NCBI GenBank assembly: GCA_013362315.1
Contig: JABFWL010000384.1
Location: 1 to 47,333, forward strand
DNA length: 47,333 bases
Source: Catenulispora sp.
GTDB taxonomy: Bacteria > Actinomycetota > Actinomycetes > Streptomycetales > Catenulisporaceae
Direction of reading: 5' to 3'
Part shown: piece after piece, positions 32,315-40,483 of the stretch
Layout of the letters: every line of letters begins with the position of its first letter
How positions within the stretch are numbered: position 1 is the stretch's first letter
Notes under the pieces: model-generated
Told to the model about the DNA's origin: nothing
The model's database searches: none
Seen by the model: only the letters and a program-made list of their open reading frames with translations
Made by a program: the position numbers and the translations under genes

Positions 32315-35300
32315 TTCCAGACCGCGTCGGAGCCGGCCGGCTCCGGCAGCGTGCCCAAGTCGTCGGCGGTCAACCCCACGGTGTGCGCCAGGAGAAGCTG
32401 GTTCTCCTGGCGCACACCGTTTCTGCCTTCGGCGTAGCAGGCCTCGTACTCGGGGTGGCGGCCGATCTCGGCGATCAGCGACCGCCGGTCCTGGTCGCTG
32501 TTGTCGACCGCGCCCAGCATCTCCTCGGCGATGCCGAGCACGCGCGCGGCGAGCCGGACGTCCCCGGTCGCGTACGCGTAGCGGGCGATCCCGACGGCGA
32601 TGCGCGACTGGATCGGCATGTCGCGCGCGATCGCCGAGTACCGCAGCGCGCGGCCGAACGCCCCGCGGGCGGCGGCGGTGTCGCCGTCGTCGAGGTGCAG
32701 CATCGCGCGGTGGCCTTCCCGAACCGACAGGAGCTGCGGAGGTCCCTGCCATTCCGGGGCGCCGGACTCCGCCTGCTGAAGGTAGTGCCAGGCCGAGTCG
32801 CGTTCGCCGAGCAGCCGGTGGTGCTCGATCAGGCCGACCAGGGCCACGAAGGCGGTCATCGGCGATCCGGAGCGCCGGCCGGACTCCAGGACTTCGAGCA
32901 GCAGGTCGCGCGCCGCTTCGTGACAGCCGAGGCGGTGCAGCAGATGGGCCCGGCCGATCTGGATCTGCGCGGCGTCGGTGAAGGCGTTGATCTCCCGGAT
33001 CAGCTCCAGGGCCTCGTCGTGCAGCCGCAGCGCGGTCTCGTCGTCGCCTTCGGTGATGGCCAGCTGGGCCAGGGCGTTCAGGCACGCCGACAGCCCCCAG
33101 CGGTCGCCGAGCTCGGTGAAGACCCGCCGCGCCTGCTCCATGTCGTCCCGGACCGCGGCGCGCCGGCCGGCGTTCTCCGACGACATGCCGCGCATCATGT
33201 GCAGCATGGCGCCCACCCAGGGATCCGGGTGGTCCGCGTTCTCGGCGACCACTTGCGCCAGCCGCTCCGGGTCGTCGGCCAGCATCGGGCCGATCGCCGA
33301 GGCCAGTGCCAGCAGCGGATGCCGGCGCGTCGGCACCTCGGCCAGGACCTCGGCCACCCGCCGCTCCACCCGCGGCAGCTCGGTCCAGCGATTCTCCTCG
33401 AACATCGACGTGACCGCCTCCAGCACGGTCACGATCGCCCGCTGCTCCTGCGGCGCCTCGCCCGGCACCTGCAGCGCGACCCGCATCCAGATCTTGCCCT
33501 CGTGGTTCTGGTCGCCCAGTGCCCAGTACCAGGACATGGCGGCGGCGATCCGGACGGCGGTGTCGGCGTCCTCGTCGGCGGCGGCGAACCGCAGGGCGGC
33601 CAGGATGTTGTCCCGCTCGGCGTTCAGCCGCTTGAGCCACCGCATCTGCGCGCCCCGCCGCAGGTTCGGCTCGGCGGCCTCGACCACGTCCCGGAAGTAG
33701 CCGGCGTGCGCCCGCCGCACCTGCGCCAGCCGGCCGGCCTCGTTCAGCTGGTCCGCCCCGTACTCCCGCAGGGTCTCCAGCATGCGGAAGCGCGGGTCCT
33801 GGCCCGGTTCTGTGGGCACGGCTTGCAGCAGCGACTTGTCGACGAGGGCTGAGAGCAGGTCGAACGCGGCGTCGGGGTCGAGCCCGGGCGTGACGGCGGC
33901 GGCCGCCTCGGCCGTGACGCCGCCGGGGAAGACGGCCAGGCGCTCGGCCAGGTCCCGCTCGTCGGCGGAGAGCAGTTCCCAGCTCCAGGCCACGACGGCG
34001 CGCAGGGTCTGGTGCCGCGGCATCGCGGTGCGGCTGCCACCGGTGAGCAGCCGGAACCGGTCGCCGAGCCGGCCGGCGATCTGGTGCAGCGGCAGCGTGC
34101 GCAGCCGGGCGGCGGCCAGTTCGATGGCCAGCGGCAGGCCGTCGAGGCTGCGGCAGACCCGGGCGACGTCGGGCAGGGTCTCGGCGTCGACGGCGAAGTC
34201 CGGATCGACGGCGGCGGCCCGGTCGGCGAACAGGCGCACCGCCGGGTAGGCGAGGAGGGCTTCGTCGATGGTGAACGGAGCAACGGTCGCGTCGTCGCCG
34301 GCCGACGCGGGACCGGCCGGCGCCGGACCGCTGGGCGCCGCCCAGCGAGCGGAGGACGCAGCCTCGCGCGGGGCGGACGAGGATACGGCCCCTGATGCCG
34401 GTGACCCAGGCTCGTTCGCGTGCGGGAACCGATCGAGCGAACCCACGTAGGCCGATTCCCTCCTGCGGATCTGGAAAAGATCGTTCTCCTGCAGGTCCGG
34501 CAGCGCGAGCGGCGGCACCGGGAAGATGCTCTCCCCGTCGATGACCAGCGGCTCGCGGCTGGTGGCGAGCACCCGCAGCCCCGGCGCGTGCCCGAGCAGG
34601 GTCTCGGCGAGATCGGCCGCCGCCCCCACGAGGTGTTCGCAGTTGTCGAGGATCAGCAGGATCCGCTTCTCCGCCAAGGCCTCGATGAGGTGTCCCACCG
34701 CGCTGCCCCGCATCAGCGCCGCGGCGGCGGACGGGCTGGAACCGTTGCCGATGACGCGCGTCTCCCGCGGCCCCAACGCCGACAGCACGGCCTGCGGCAC
34801 TTCGCCGGGATCGGTCACCGGCGCCAGCTCCACCAGCCACGCGCCGTCCGGGAACCGCTCCAGCGCCCGCTGCGCGGCCTCGCCGGCCAGCCGCGTCTTG
34901 CCCGCTCCACCGGGTCCCACGAGGGTCACGAGCCGCGAGGCGTCCAGCAGCTTGCCGATCCGCTTCAGCTCCTCGTCGCGGCCGACGAAGGAGGTCAGGC
35001 GCGCCTTGAGGTTGGTGCGGGGCGCCTGGTCGGCCATCGGCGGGGCGAGGGCGGGATCGCTGCGCAGCACGGCGAGGTGGACGTCGGCGAGCTCCTTCGA
35101 CGGGTCGATGCCGAGCTGGTCCGCCAGGGCTGTGCGCACGTTCTCGTACACGGCCAGCGCCTCCGCCTGGCGGCCCACCGCATACAGGGCCTTGACATGC
35201 AGCGCGGCGATGTTCTCCCGGAGCGGATGCTCGGCGCCGAGCGCTTCGAGCTCGGCCAGCGCCTCGGCGGCCTGGCCGAGGCGGAGTTCGGCGTCGAGGC

Positions 35301-35790
35301 GGTCGACCAGCGCGGCCAGGCGCAGCTCGTCCAGCCGCGCGGCGGGCGCGGTGGCGAACGGGGCGTCGGCGACATCGGCCAGGGCCGGGCCGCGCCACAG
35401 GCCGAGGGCTTCGCGCAGGGTCTGGCGGGCCGCCGAGGGGTCGTCGGCGCGCAGTGCCTCACGCCCGGAGCGGAGAAGGGTCTCGAAGCGGTTGGCGTCG
35501 ACGGATTCCGGGGCGATCGCCAGCCGGTAGCCGCCGGGGGTGGCGGCGAGCAGCGCCGGGTCGCCGAGCGACTTGCGGACGCGGGAGATGAGCGACTGCA
35601 GGGCGTTCGCCGCGCCCTCCGGCGGCTCGTCGTTCCAGAGGGCGTCGATCAGCGCCGACGCGGTGACCGCCCGGCCCGGATCCAGGGCGAGCCGGGAGAT
35701 CAGGGTGCGCAGCCGTGCCCCGCCGAGCGCGACGGGAGCGCCGTCGAGGCGGACTTCGAGCGGGCCCAGGATGGAGACGGTCAGCGGCAC
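32296..35790 (-). CDS. AfsR/SARP-type regulator with BTAD and NB-ARC-like ATPase
   Basis: This is a 1164-residue regulator. An OmpR-like winged helix (residues 1-90: SILGPLEVRLDGAPVALGGARLRTLISRLAL, ANALQSLISRVRKSLG) and a BTAD domain (about 96-243) define the SARP type. The ATPase has Walker A LVGPGGAGKTRLAGEA (290-305) and Walker B RILLILDNCEHL (376-387), and the C-terminal ~500 residues are helical repeats (TPR-like). Residues about 434-512 are an Ala/Ser/Pro/Gly-rich insertion where relatives continue almost directly from VPPLALP to AVRLFADRA. Such proteins often activate secondary-metabolite genes, but no biosynthetic genes lie nearby. The adjacent exporter is a possible target. Confidence 0.9.
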   Translation of the reverse strand: MPLTVSILGPLEVRLDGAPVALGGARLRTLISRLALDPGRAVTASALIDALWNDEPPEGAANALQSLISRVRKSLGDPALLAATPGGYRLAIAPESVDANRFETLLRSGREALRADDPSAARQTLREALGLWRGPALADVADAPFATAPAARLDELRLAALVDRLDAELRLGQAAEALAELEALGAEHPLRENIAALHVKALYAVGRQAEALAVYENVRTALADQLGIDPSKELADVHLAVLRSDPALAPPMADQAPRTNLKARLTSFVGRDEELKRIGKLLDASRLVTLVGPGGAGKTRLAGEAAQRALERFPDGAWLVELAPVTDPGEVPQAVLSALGPRETRVIGNGSSPSAAAALMRGSAVGHLIEALAEKRILLILDNCEHLVGAAADLAETLLGHAPGLRVLATSREPLVIDGESIFPVPPLALPDLQENDLFQIRRRESAYVGSLDRFPHANEPGSPASGAVSSSAPREAASSARWAAPSGPAPAGPASAGDDATVAPFTIDEALLAYPAVRLFADRAAAVDPDFAVDAETLPDVARVCRSLDGLPLAIELAAARLRTLPLHQIAGRLGDRFRLLTGGSRTAMPRHQTLRAVVAWSWELLSADERDLAERLAVFPGGVTAEAAAAVTPGLDPDAAFDLLSALVDKSLLQAVPTEPGQDPRFRMLETLREYGADQLNEAGRLAQVRRAHAGYFRDVVEAAEPNLRRGAQMRWLKRLNAERDNILAALRFAAADEDADTAVRIAAAMSWYWALGDQNHEGKIWMRVALQVPGEAPQEQRAIVTVLEAVTSMFEENRWTELPRVERRVAEVLAEVPTRRHPLLALASAIGPMLADDPERLAQVVAENADHPDPWVGAMLHMMRGMSSENAGRRAAVRDDMEQARRVFTELGDRWGLSACLNALAQLAITEGDDETALRLHDEALELIREINAFTDAAQIQIGRAHLLHRLGCHEAARDLLLEVLESGRRSGSPMTAFVALVGLIEHHRLLGERDSAWHYLQQAESGAPEWQGPPQLLSVREGHRAMLHLDDGDTAAARGAFGRALRYSAIARDMPIQSRIAVGIARYAYATGDVRLAARVLGIAEEMLGAVDNSDQDRRSLIAEIGRHPEYEACYAEGRNGVRQENQLLLAHTVGLTADDLGTLPEPAGSDAVWNHTLRP

Positions 35791-35845
35791 GGGTCCAGTC
35801 TGGCACGCGGTGACGTGCGAAGGCGGGGTGTGACTCGGGCGGGGA

Positions 35846-35865
35846 GCAACCTAGCATTTGCTTGG
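35846..35865. promoter_or_regulatory. Candidate KstR2 operator upstream of SDR pair
   Basis: This is the exact 20-mer found upstream of echA20. Here the dyad extends one base pair further on each side (ACCnAGCA-TT-TGCTnGGT). It lies 21 nt before the GTG at 35887, so it would overlap the promoter or the transcription start. Confidence 0.75.
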
Positions 35866-35886
35866 TGACGTTGGTAGCGTGCGGAC

Positions 35887-36669
35887 GTGGCTGTGACCGT
35901 GGATCTCGAGGGCTGCGTCGCTCTGGTCACCGGCGGCGGACGCGGAGTGGGGCTCGGCATCACCCGCCGGCTGGCCGCGGCCGGAGCCCGGGTGGTGGCT
36001 TGCGCACGGCGCGAGCCGGAGACGGCCCTGCCGCCAGGCGCGGAGCATCGCGAAGCGGACGTCCGGGACGCGGAGGCGGTACGGGCCCTGATCGAGGGCG
36101 TGGTCGGCGATCACGGCCGGTTGGACCTCGTCGTCAACAACGCGGGGGGAGCGCCCTACGCGCTGGCCGACGAGGCGAGCCCGCGGTTCTCCGCCGCGAT
36201 CGTCGGGCTGAACCTGCTGGCGCCGCTGGCGGTCGCGCAGGCGGCGAACCGCGTCATGCAACAGCAGCGGACCGGCGGCCACATCATCAACATCTCGAGC
36301 GAGAGCGCGCGGCGGGCCAGTCCGGGGACGGCCGCTTACGGAGCGGCGAAGGCCGGGCTGGAGAATCTGACGCGCACGCTGGCTGTGGAGTGGGCGCCGA
36401 AGGTCCGGGTGAACGCGGTGACGGTGGGGCCGGTCCGGACGGAGTTGGCACACCTGCACTATGGCGACGAGGAAGGGATCGCCGCCGTGGGGCGCACCAT
36501 CGCCCTGGGCCGGTTGGCGGACCCCGATGACGTCGGCGACATATGCGTCCTGCTGGCCTCCTCGCTGGCGCGGTACGTCAACGGAGCCGCGATACTCCTG
36601 GACGGCGGAGGAACCCGGCCGGCCTTCCTCGACGTGGCCAACGCCGACCGTCCTGCGCCATCGGAGTGA
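35887..36669 (+). CDS. Short-chain dehydrogenase, Rv3549c-like
   Basis: This is a 260-residue SDR with the cofactor loop TGGGRGVGLGI (about 18-28), DVRD, NNAGGAP, the catalytic Ser in NISSES, YGAAKAGLENLTRTLAVEW (YxxxK) and the C-terminal LDGGGTRPAF. It resembles the SDR encoded by Rv3549c in the mycobacterial KstR2 regulon. A probable role is oxidation of a hydroxyacyl-CoA or ring hydroxyl in HIP degradation. It starts directly behind the operator at 35846 and is followed 56 bp later by a second SDR, the same order as Rv3549c-Rv3548c. A GTG at 35893 is an alternative start. Confidence 0.82.
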   Translation: MAVTVDLEGCVALVTGGGRGVGLGITRRLAAAGARVVACARREPETALPPGAEHREADVRDAEAVRALIEGVVGDHGRLDLVVNNAGGAPYALADEASPRFSAAIVGLNLLAPLAVAQAANRVMQQQRTGGHIINISSESARRASPGTAAYGAAKAGLENLTRTLAVEWAPKVRVNAVTVGPVRTELAHLHYGDEEGIAAVGRTIALGRLADPDDVGDICVLLASSLARYVNGAAILLDGGGTRPAFLDVANADRPAPSE

Positions 36670-36725
36670 AGGCCCATCAGTGAAGTCCCATGAAGTGAAG
36701 TCCCCTGAACAGTGAGGAGCACGCC

Positions 36726-37649
36726 ATGGCAGAGATCTGCGACGGCCGGGTAGCGGTGGTCACCGGGGCCGGCCGGGGACTGGGGCGGGCCCACGCGCTG
36801 GAGTTCGCGCGCCAGGGGGCGAAGGTCGTCGTCAACGACCTCGGCGTCGGGCTGGACGGCCGGGAGGGCGACGGGGACGGCGACGCCAGCCCCGCGCGGC
36901 AGGTGGTCGCCGAGATCACCGCGGCCGGCGGCCAGGCCGTCGCGGACCACCACGACATCGCCACCTGGGACGGCGCCGCGGGCCTGGTCCGGACCGCGCT
37001 GGAGGCGTTCGGCAAGCTCGACGTGCTTGTGAACAACGCGGGCTTCCTGCGCGACCGGATGCTGGTCAACCTCTCGGAACAGGACTGGGACGACGTGGTC
37101 CGCGTCCACCTGAAGGGCCACTTCCTCACGATCCGCCATGCCGGGGCGCACTGGCGCGACCAGTACAAGCTCGGGAATCTCAACGACGCCCGGGTCGTCA
37201 ACACCAGCTCCGGCGCGGGGCTGCTGGGATCGATCGGCCAGGGGAACTACGCGGCGGCCAAGGCCGGCATCGCGGCGCTGACCATCCAGGCCGCGGCGGA
37301 GCTGGGACGGTACGGGGTCACGGTCAACGCGATCGCCCCGGCGGCGCGGACCCGGATGACCGAGGGCACGTTCAGCACCATGATGGCCCGCCCGCAAGAC
37401 GAGGGCGCGTTCGACACGATGGCTCCCGAGAACGTGTCGCCGCTGGTGGCGTGGCTGGGATCGGACCGCTCGCGGGCCGTGACCGGGCGGCTGTTCGAGG
37501 TCGAGGGCGGGAAGATCGGCGTCGCCGACGGCTGGCAGCACGGCCCGACTGTGGACAAGGGCGCGCGCTGGGACGCGGCGGAGCTGGACGCGGTCGTCGC
37601 CGGGCTGATCGAGCGCGCCCCGGCCCCGGCGCCGGTCTATGGCGGTTGA
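36726..37649 (+). CDS. Short-chain dehydrogenase, Rv3548c-like
   Basis: This is a 307-residue SDR of the long hydroxyacyl-CoA dehydrogenase type. It shows VVTGAGRGLGRAHALEFARQGAKVVVNDLGVGLDG (cofactor site with an NAD-preferring Asp), NNAGFLRDRML, VNTSSGAGLLGSIGQGNYAAAKAGIAALT (Ser and YxxxK) and NAIAPAARTRMTEG. Length and motifs match Rv3548c, related to the 3-hydroxyacyl-CoA dehydrogenase domain of multifunctional enzyme 2. It is probably the beta-oxidation step acting on the propionate side chain of the HIP-CoA series. GTGAGGAG lies 7 nt before the ATG. Confidence 0.85.
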   Translation: MAEICDGRVAVVTGAGRGLGRAHALEFARQGAKVVVNDLGVGLDGREGDGDGDASPARQVVAEITAAGGQAVADHHDIATWDGAAGLVRTALEAFGKLDVLVNNAGFLRDRMLVNLSEQDWDDVVRVHLKGHFLTIRHAGAHWRDQYKLGNLNDARVVNTSSGAGLLGSIGQGNYAAAKAGIAALTIQAAAELGRYGVTVNAIAPAARTRMTEGTFSTMMARPQDEGAFDTMAPENVSPLVAWLGSDRSRAVTGRLFEVEGGKIGVADGWQHGPTVDKGARWDAAELDAVVAGLIERAPAPAPVYGG

Positions 37650-37687
37650 CGTGGGATAGCCTCGCGGGGCAGAGGCAGCGGGGGACG

Positions 37688-37714
37688 GGAGCGGACAGGA
37701 GCGGACAGGAGCGG
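37688..37714 (+). repeat. 10-bp tandem repeat containing ribosome-binding sites
   Basis: GGAGCGGACA occurs twice (37688-37697 and 37698-37707), followed by GGAGCGG. Each copy holds a GGAG; the last one is 8 nt before the cyclophilin ATG. Loss or gain of a copy would alter the leader but keep a ribosome site. Confidence 0.6.
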
Positions 37715-37719
37715 CGAGC

Positions 37720-38415
37720 ATGGGACAGGCAGGGCGACGTGGTCGGTGGGCGGTGCTGGTGGCAGTCGGCGCGCTGATGGTGGCCGGCTGTTCCTCCTCC
37801 GCATCGATCAAGGGGTCGGCGCCCAGCCCCGGTTCCGGTTCCAGCTCCGGCGCCAAGGCTCCGGCGAAAAGCTGGGGCGAAGAGCCGGCCATGACCATCG
37901 ACACGACGAAGAAGTACACGATGACGCTCCACACCAACCAGGGGGACATCGTCATCGCCATGGACGCCTCGAAGACGCCGCACACGGTCAACTCCATGAA
38001 CTTCCTGGCGAGCCAGCACTTCTACGACGGCAGCTACTGCCACCGCCTGTCGACCTCGGGCGGCCTGCAGATGCTCCAGTGCGGCGACCCGACGGCCGGC
38101 GCCGAGGCGGCGAGCACGGACGGCGCCGGAGGACCGGGCTACCAGTTCCAGGACGAGAACCTGGCCGGGGCCACGTATCCGGACGGCACGGTGGCGATGG
38201 CCAACCGCGGTCCGGGCACCAATGGCTCGCAGTTCTTCCTGGTGTTCGCCGACACCCAGCTGACGCCGGACTACACACCGTTCGGCAAGATCACGACCGG
38301 CCACGACATCCTGACCAAGGTGGCCGCCGGCGGCATCGCGAGCCCGGGGCAGGACGGCACCGGACGGCCGAACATCCCGGTGCGGATCACCTCGGTGACG
38401 GTCAACCCGAGCTAG
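37720..38415 (+). CDS. Cyclophilin-type peptidyl-prolyl isomerase, lipoprotein
   Basis: This is a 231-residue protein. A lipoprotein signal (basic GRRGRW, hydrophobic core, lipobox MVAGC with Cys24) is followed by a Ser/Gly/Pro linker to about residue 55. The cyclophilin domain then shows YTMTLHTNQGDIVIAMD, HTVNSMNFLASQHFYDGSYCHRL, YQFQDEN, GTVAMANRGPGTNGSQFFLVF (active-site core) and YTPFGKITTGHDILTKVA. It would assist folding of exported proteins from the outer face of the membrane. The usual catalytic arginine of eukaryotic cyclophilins appears as CHRL. It follows the SDR pair by 70 bp. Confidence 0.9.
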   Translation: MGQAGRRGRWAVLVAVGALMVAGCSSSASIKGSAPSPGSGSSSGAKAPAKSWGEEPAMTIDTTKKYTMTLHTNQGDIVIAMDASKTPHTVNSMNFLASQHFYDGSYCHRLSTSGGLQMLQCGDPTAGAEAASTDGAGGPGYQFQDENLAGATYPDGTVAMANRGPGTNGSQFFLVFADTQLTPDYTPFGKITTGHDILTKVAAGGIASPGQDGTGRPNIPVRITSVTVNPS

Positions 38416-38493
38416 TCAAGGCAGACGTGTAACCCGTTTGTCACCCGGTCGGTGTCTGGGGTGGTACAGGACACCGACCGGGAGGGGCGGGGA

Positions 38494-39060
38494 ATGGACG
38501 GGACGGTCGCCGAGAGGCGGCGGGTACGGAGCGGGGGATCGGCGGTGAAGGCCGCACAGGAGGACTCCTTCCAGGCGTTCGTCGAGGCGTCGTGGCATCG
38601 CCTGCTGCGCACCGCCTATCTGCTGACCGGAGACCACGGGGCCGCCGAGGACCTGGTGCAGAGCGCCTTGATGCGCACGTTCCGGCACTGGGACCGCATC
38701 GAGCGCCGCGACGCGCCGGAGGTCTACGTCCGGCGCGTGATGGTCAACCTCAACATCAGCGCCTGGCGGCGGCGCCGGGTGGTCGAGCACAGCGTCGCCG
38801 AGCCGCCGGAGCGCGGCGTCGGCGCCGGCCACGAGGCCGACCACCAGGAGGCGCACGCGCTGCGCGACGAGCTGTGGCGCACCGTGCGCGCGATGCCGCC
38901 GCGGATGCGGACCGTCTTCGTGCTGCGCTATTTCGAAGACCTGTCCGAGGCGGAGGTCGCCTCGGTGATGGGGTGTGCCGTCGGCTCGGTCAAGAGCCAG
39001 ATCTCGCGGGGGCTGGCCAGGCTCCGCACCGAGTTCCAGGTGGAGAGGAGTGCCCGGTGA
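38494..39060 (+). CDS. SigE-family ECF sigma factor
   Basis: This is a 188-residue, two-domain sigma factor. Region 2 reads DSFQAFVEASWHRLLRTAYLLTGDHGAAEDLVQSALMRTFRHWDRI and VYVRRVMVNLNISAWRRRR. Region 4 reads MPPRMRTVFVLRYFEDLSEAEVASVMGCAVGSVKSQISRGLARLR. I start at the ATG at 38494, which has GGGAGGGG upstream and leaves a short N-terminal tail; a GTG at 38452 lacks such a site. Its TGA overlaps the GTG of the next gene by 4 bp (GTGA), so the downstream membrane protein is almost certainly its regulatory partner. Confidence 0.9.
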   Translation: MDGTVAERRRVRSGGSAVKAAQEDSFQAFVEASWHRLLRTAYLLTGDHGAAEDLVQSALMRTFRHWDRIERRDAPEVYVRRVMVNLNISAWRRRRVVEHSVAEPPERGVGAGHEADHQEAHALRDELWRTVRAMPPRMRTVFVLRYFEDLSEAEVASVMGCAVGSVKSQISRGLARLRTEFQVERSAR

Positions 39061-40445
39061 CCAAGGACGAGAACGAGAACGAGAACGAGTTCGAGGCCGC
39101 GTTCCGTGCGATGTTCGCCGAGCGCTCCCAGGACGTGACGGTGGGGACGGCGCCGTACCGGGCCGTGCGGCAGCGGATTCTGACGGCCCGGCGCCGGCGC
39201 CGGCAGCGGGTCGGCAGCGCGGGCGCGGCCCTGGCGGTGGCGGCGGTCGGGATCGGCGTGTGGGCGGTGGCCGGATCGAGCGGGCCGCAGTCCGTGGGTC
39301 CGGCCAAGCCGGGGAACACCAGCAGTCCCGCTATGCCGACGCCGCAGCGTTCCGGCCCGACGCGCTACTACTACGACGACGGCAAGACCGAACTGCCCGC
39401 CGGACCGCTGCGTGAGGCCGCCGCGGCGTACCTCGAAGCGAACTATCGGGGCGATCTCAAGGGTCTGAGCATCGTGACGACCTTCGACCGGGCTGAGCAG
39501 TCCGCGGCCGAAGCCCTGAAGTCGCCGAACGACGTCGGGCTGGCGGCGCTCGATCCCAAGACCGGCTACGTCAAGGTGCTGCGGGGGCCGTGGGACCGGC
39601 CGGTACAGATCGCCGACACCATGAAGCCGATCGTCCTCGCGGCGGCCTTCGAGACCGGGCACTACACGCCGGACACCGTCGAGCCGGCCAACGCCGACAA
39701 GCATCCTGTCTACTGGCACGACGGTGACAAGATGCCTCTGACATATGTCGATCCGCAAACCCACAAGGCGCGCAACTGGCCGCCGGAGCACAACGACGCG
39801 ACCGTCGTGGGCGACCTCCGCATCAGCCTGCGCGCGGCCACCGCCACCGCCGCGAACGCCCCGTTCGCCTACGCCGGCATGGCGTCCGACGTCGGAGTCC
39901 TCAAGGTGCTGTCCACGGCCGTGACACTGGGGATCCCGCGCGACGCTCCCGACCTGCAGGCGGTGCCGTCCATCGTCATGGGCGTGAGCGAGGCGAGCCC
40001 GCTGACCATGGCGACCGTCTACGGCGTCTTCGCCGACGGCGGGGTGCGCCACGACCCGGTGCTGGTCTCAGCGGTGACCGATGCCACGGGCGCCACGGTC
40101 TGGAAGCCGGACACCACCGGCAAGGGTGTGCTGTCGCAGAACACGGCGACCGAGATCACCAGCGTCCTGAACAGCGTGGTGACGACCGGCACCGCGTCGG
40201 GTCGGGACGACGTGCGGGCGCTGGGCCGGCTGGGCATGGTCGGGATGCCGGGCACCGCCGACAACAGCCACTCGGCCTGGTTCGACGGCTACAGCCCGGA
40301 CCTGGTGACCTCGGTGGCCCTGTCCCGGGTCGACGCGGGGGGAACGCCGCGGCCGCTCATCGGCGAGCCCGGCGGGTCGCCGGTGTCCGGGTCGACGGTG
40401 GTCGCTCCGCTGTGGGCGCAGTTCGCCAACCAGTTCGCTCACTGA
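39057..40445 (+). CDS. Putative anti-sigma/sensor with catalytically dead PBP transpeptidase-like domain
   Basis: This 462-residue protein has a cytoplasmic part (1-51) with a Glu/Asn hexamer repeat and a basic stop, one transmembrane helix (about 52-73, VGSAGAALAVAAVGIGVWAVAG), a linker, and an extracellular domain from about 115. That domain follows the penicillin-binding transpeptidase plan (AALDPKTGYVKVLRG, TMKPIVLAAAFETG, AWFDGYSPDLVTSVAL). All three catalytic motifs are altered: SxxK reads DTMK (Asp187-Lys190), SxN reads AAN (265-267) and KTG reads MPG (397-399). Peptidoglycan cross-linking is therefore unlikely. Coupling to the sigma gene suggests a membrane regulator that senses a cell-wall ligand. 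The function is inferred. Confidence 0.75.
   Translation: MTKDENENENEFEAAFRAMFAERSQDVTVGTAPYRAVRQRILTARRRRRQRVGSAGAALAVAAVGIGVWAVAGSSGPQSVGPAKPGNTSSPAMPTPQRSGPTRYYYDDGKTELPAGPLREAAAAYLEANYRGDLKGLSIVTTFDRAEQSAAEALKSPNDVGLAALDPKTGYVKVLRGPWDRPVQIADTMKPIVLAAAFETGHYTPDTVEPANADKHPVYWHDGDKMPLTYVDPQTHKARNWPPEHNDATVVGDLRISLRAATATAANAPFAYAGMASDVGVLKVLSTAVTLGIPRDAPDLQAVPSIVMGVSEASPLTMATVYGVFADGGVRHDPVLVSAVTDATGATVWKPDTTGKGVLSQNTATEITSVLNSVVTTGTASGRDDVRALGRLGMVGMPGTADNSHSAWFDGYSPDLVTSVALSRVDAGGTPRPLIGEPGGSPVSGSTVVAPLWAQFANQFAH
39069..39089 (+). repeat. GAGAAC hexamer repeat
   Basis: GAGAAC is repeated three times plus GAG near the start of the PBP-like gene, encoding ENENENE. Slippage would add or remove Glu-Asn pairs in the cytoplasmic domain without a frameshift. 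Confidence 0.6.
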
Positions 40446-40483
40446 TTTTGGAACTCGTAGCGGATTTCGAGACCCGTAACGGA

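Noticed and set aside
30824..35398. Very long open frame (1524 codons) on the minus strand across the ABC and AfsR genes
   Set aside because: It is Arg/Gly/Ala/Pro-rich shadow sequence produced by high GC. Clear protein families are encoded in the other frames over its whole length.
30417..35790. Antibiotic biosynthetic gene cluster, suggested by the DrrAB exporter and AfsR-like regulator
   Set aside because: No synthase, tailoring enzyme or resistance gene is present. The neighbours are catabolic.
39057..40445. Active penicillin-binding protein or beta-lactamase
   Set aside because: SxxK, SxN and KTG are all replaced (DTMK, AAN, MPG), so acylation chemistry is not expected.
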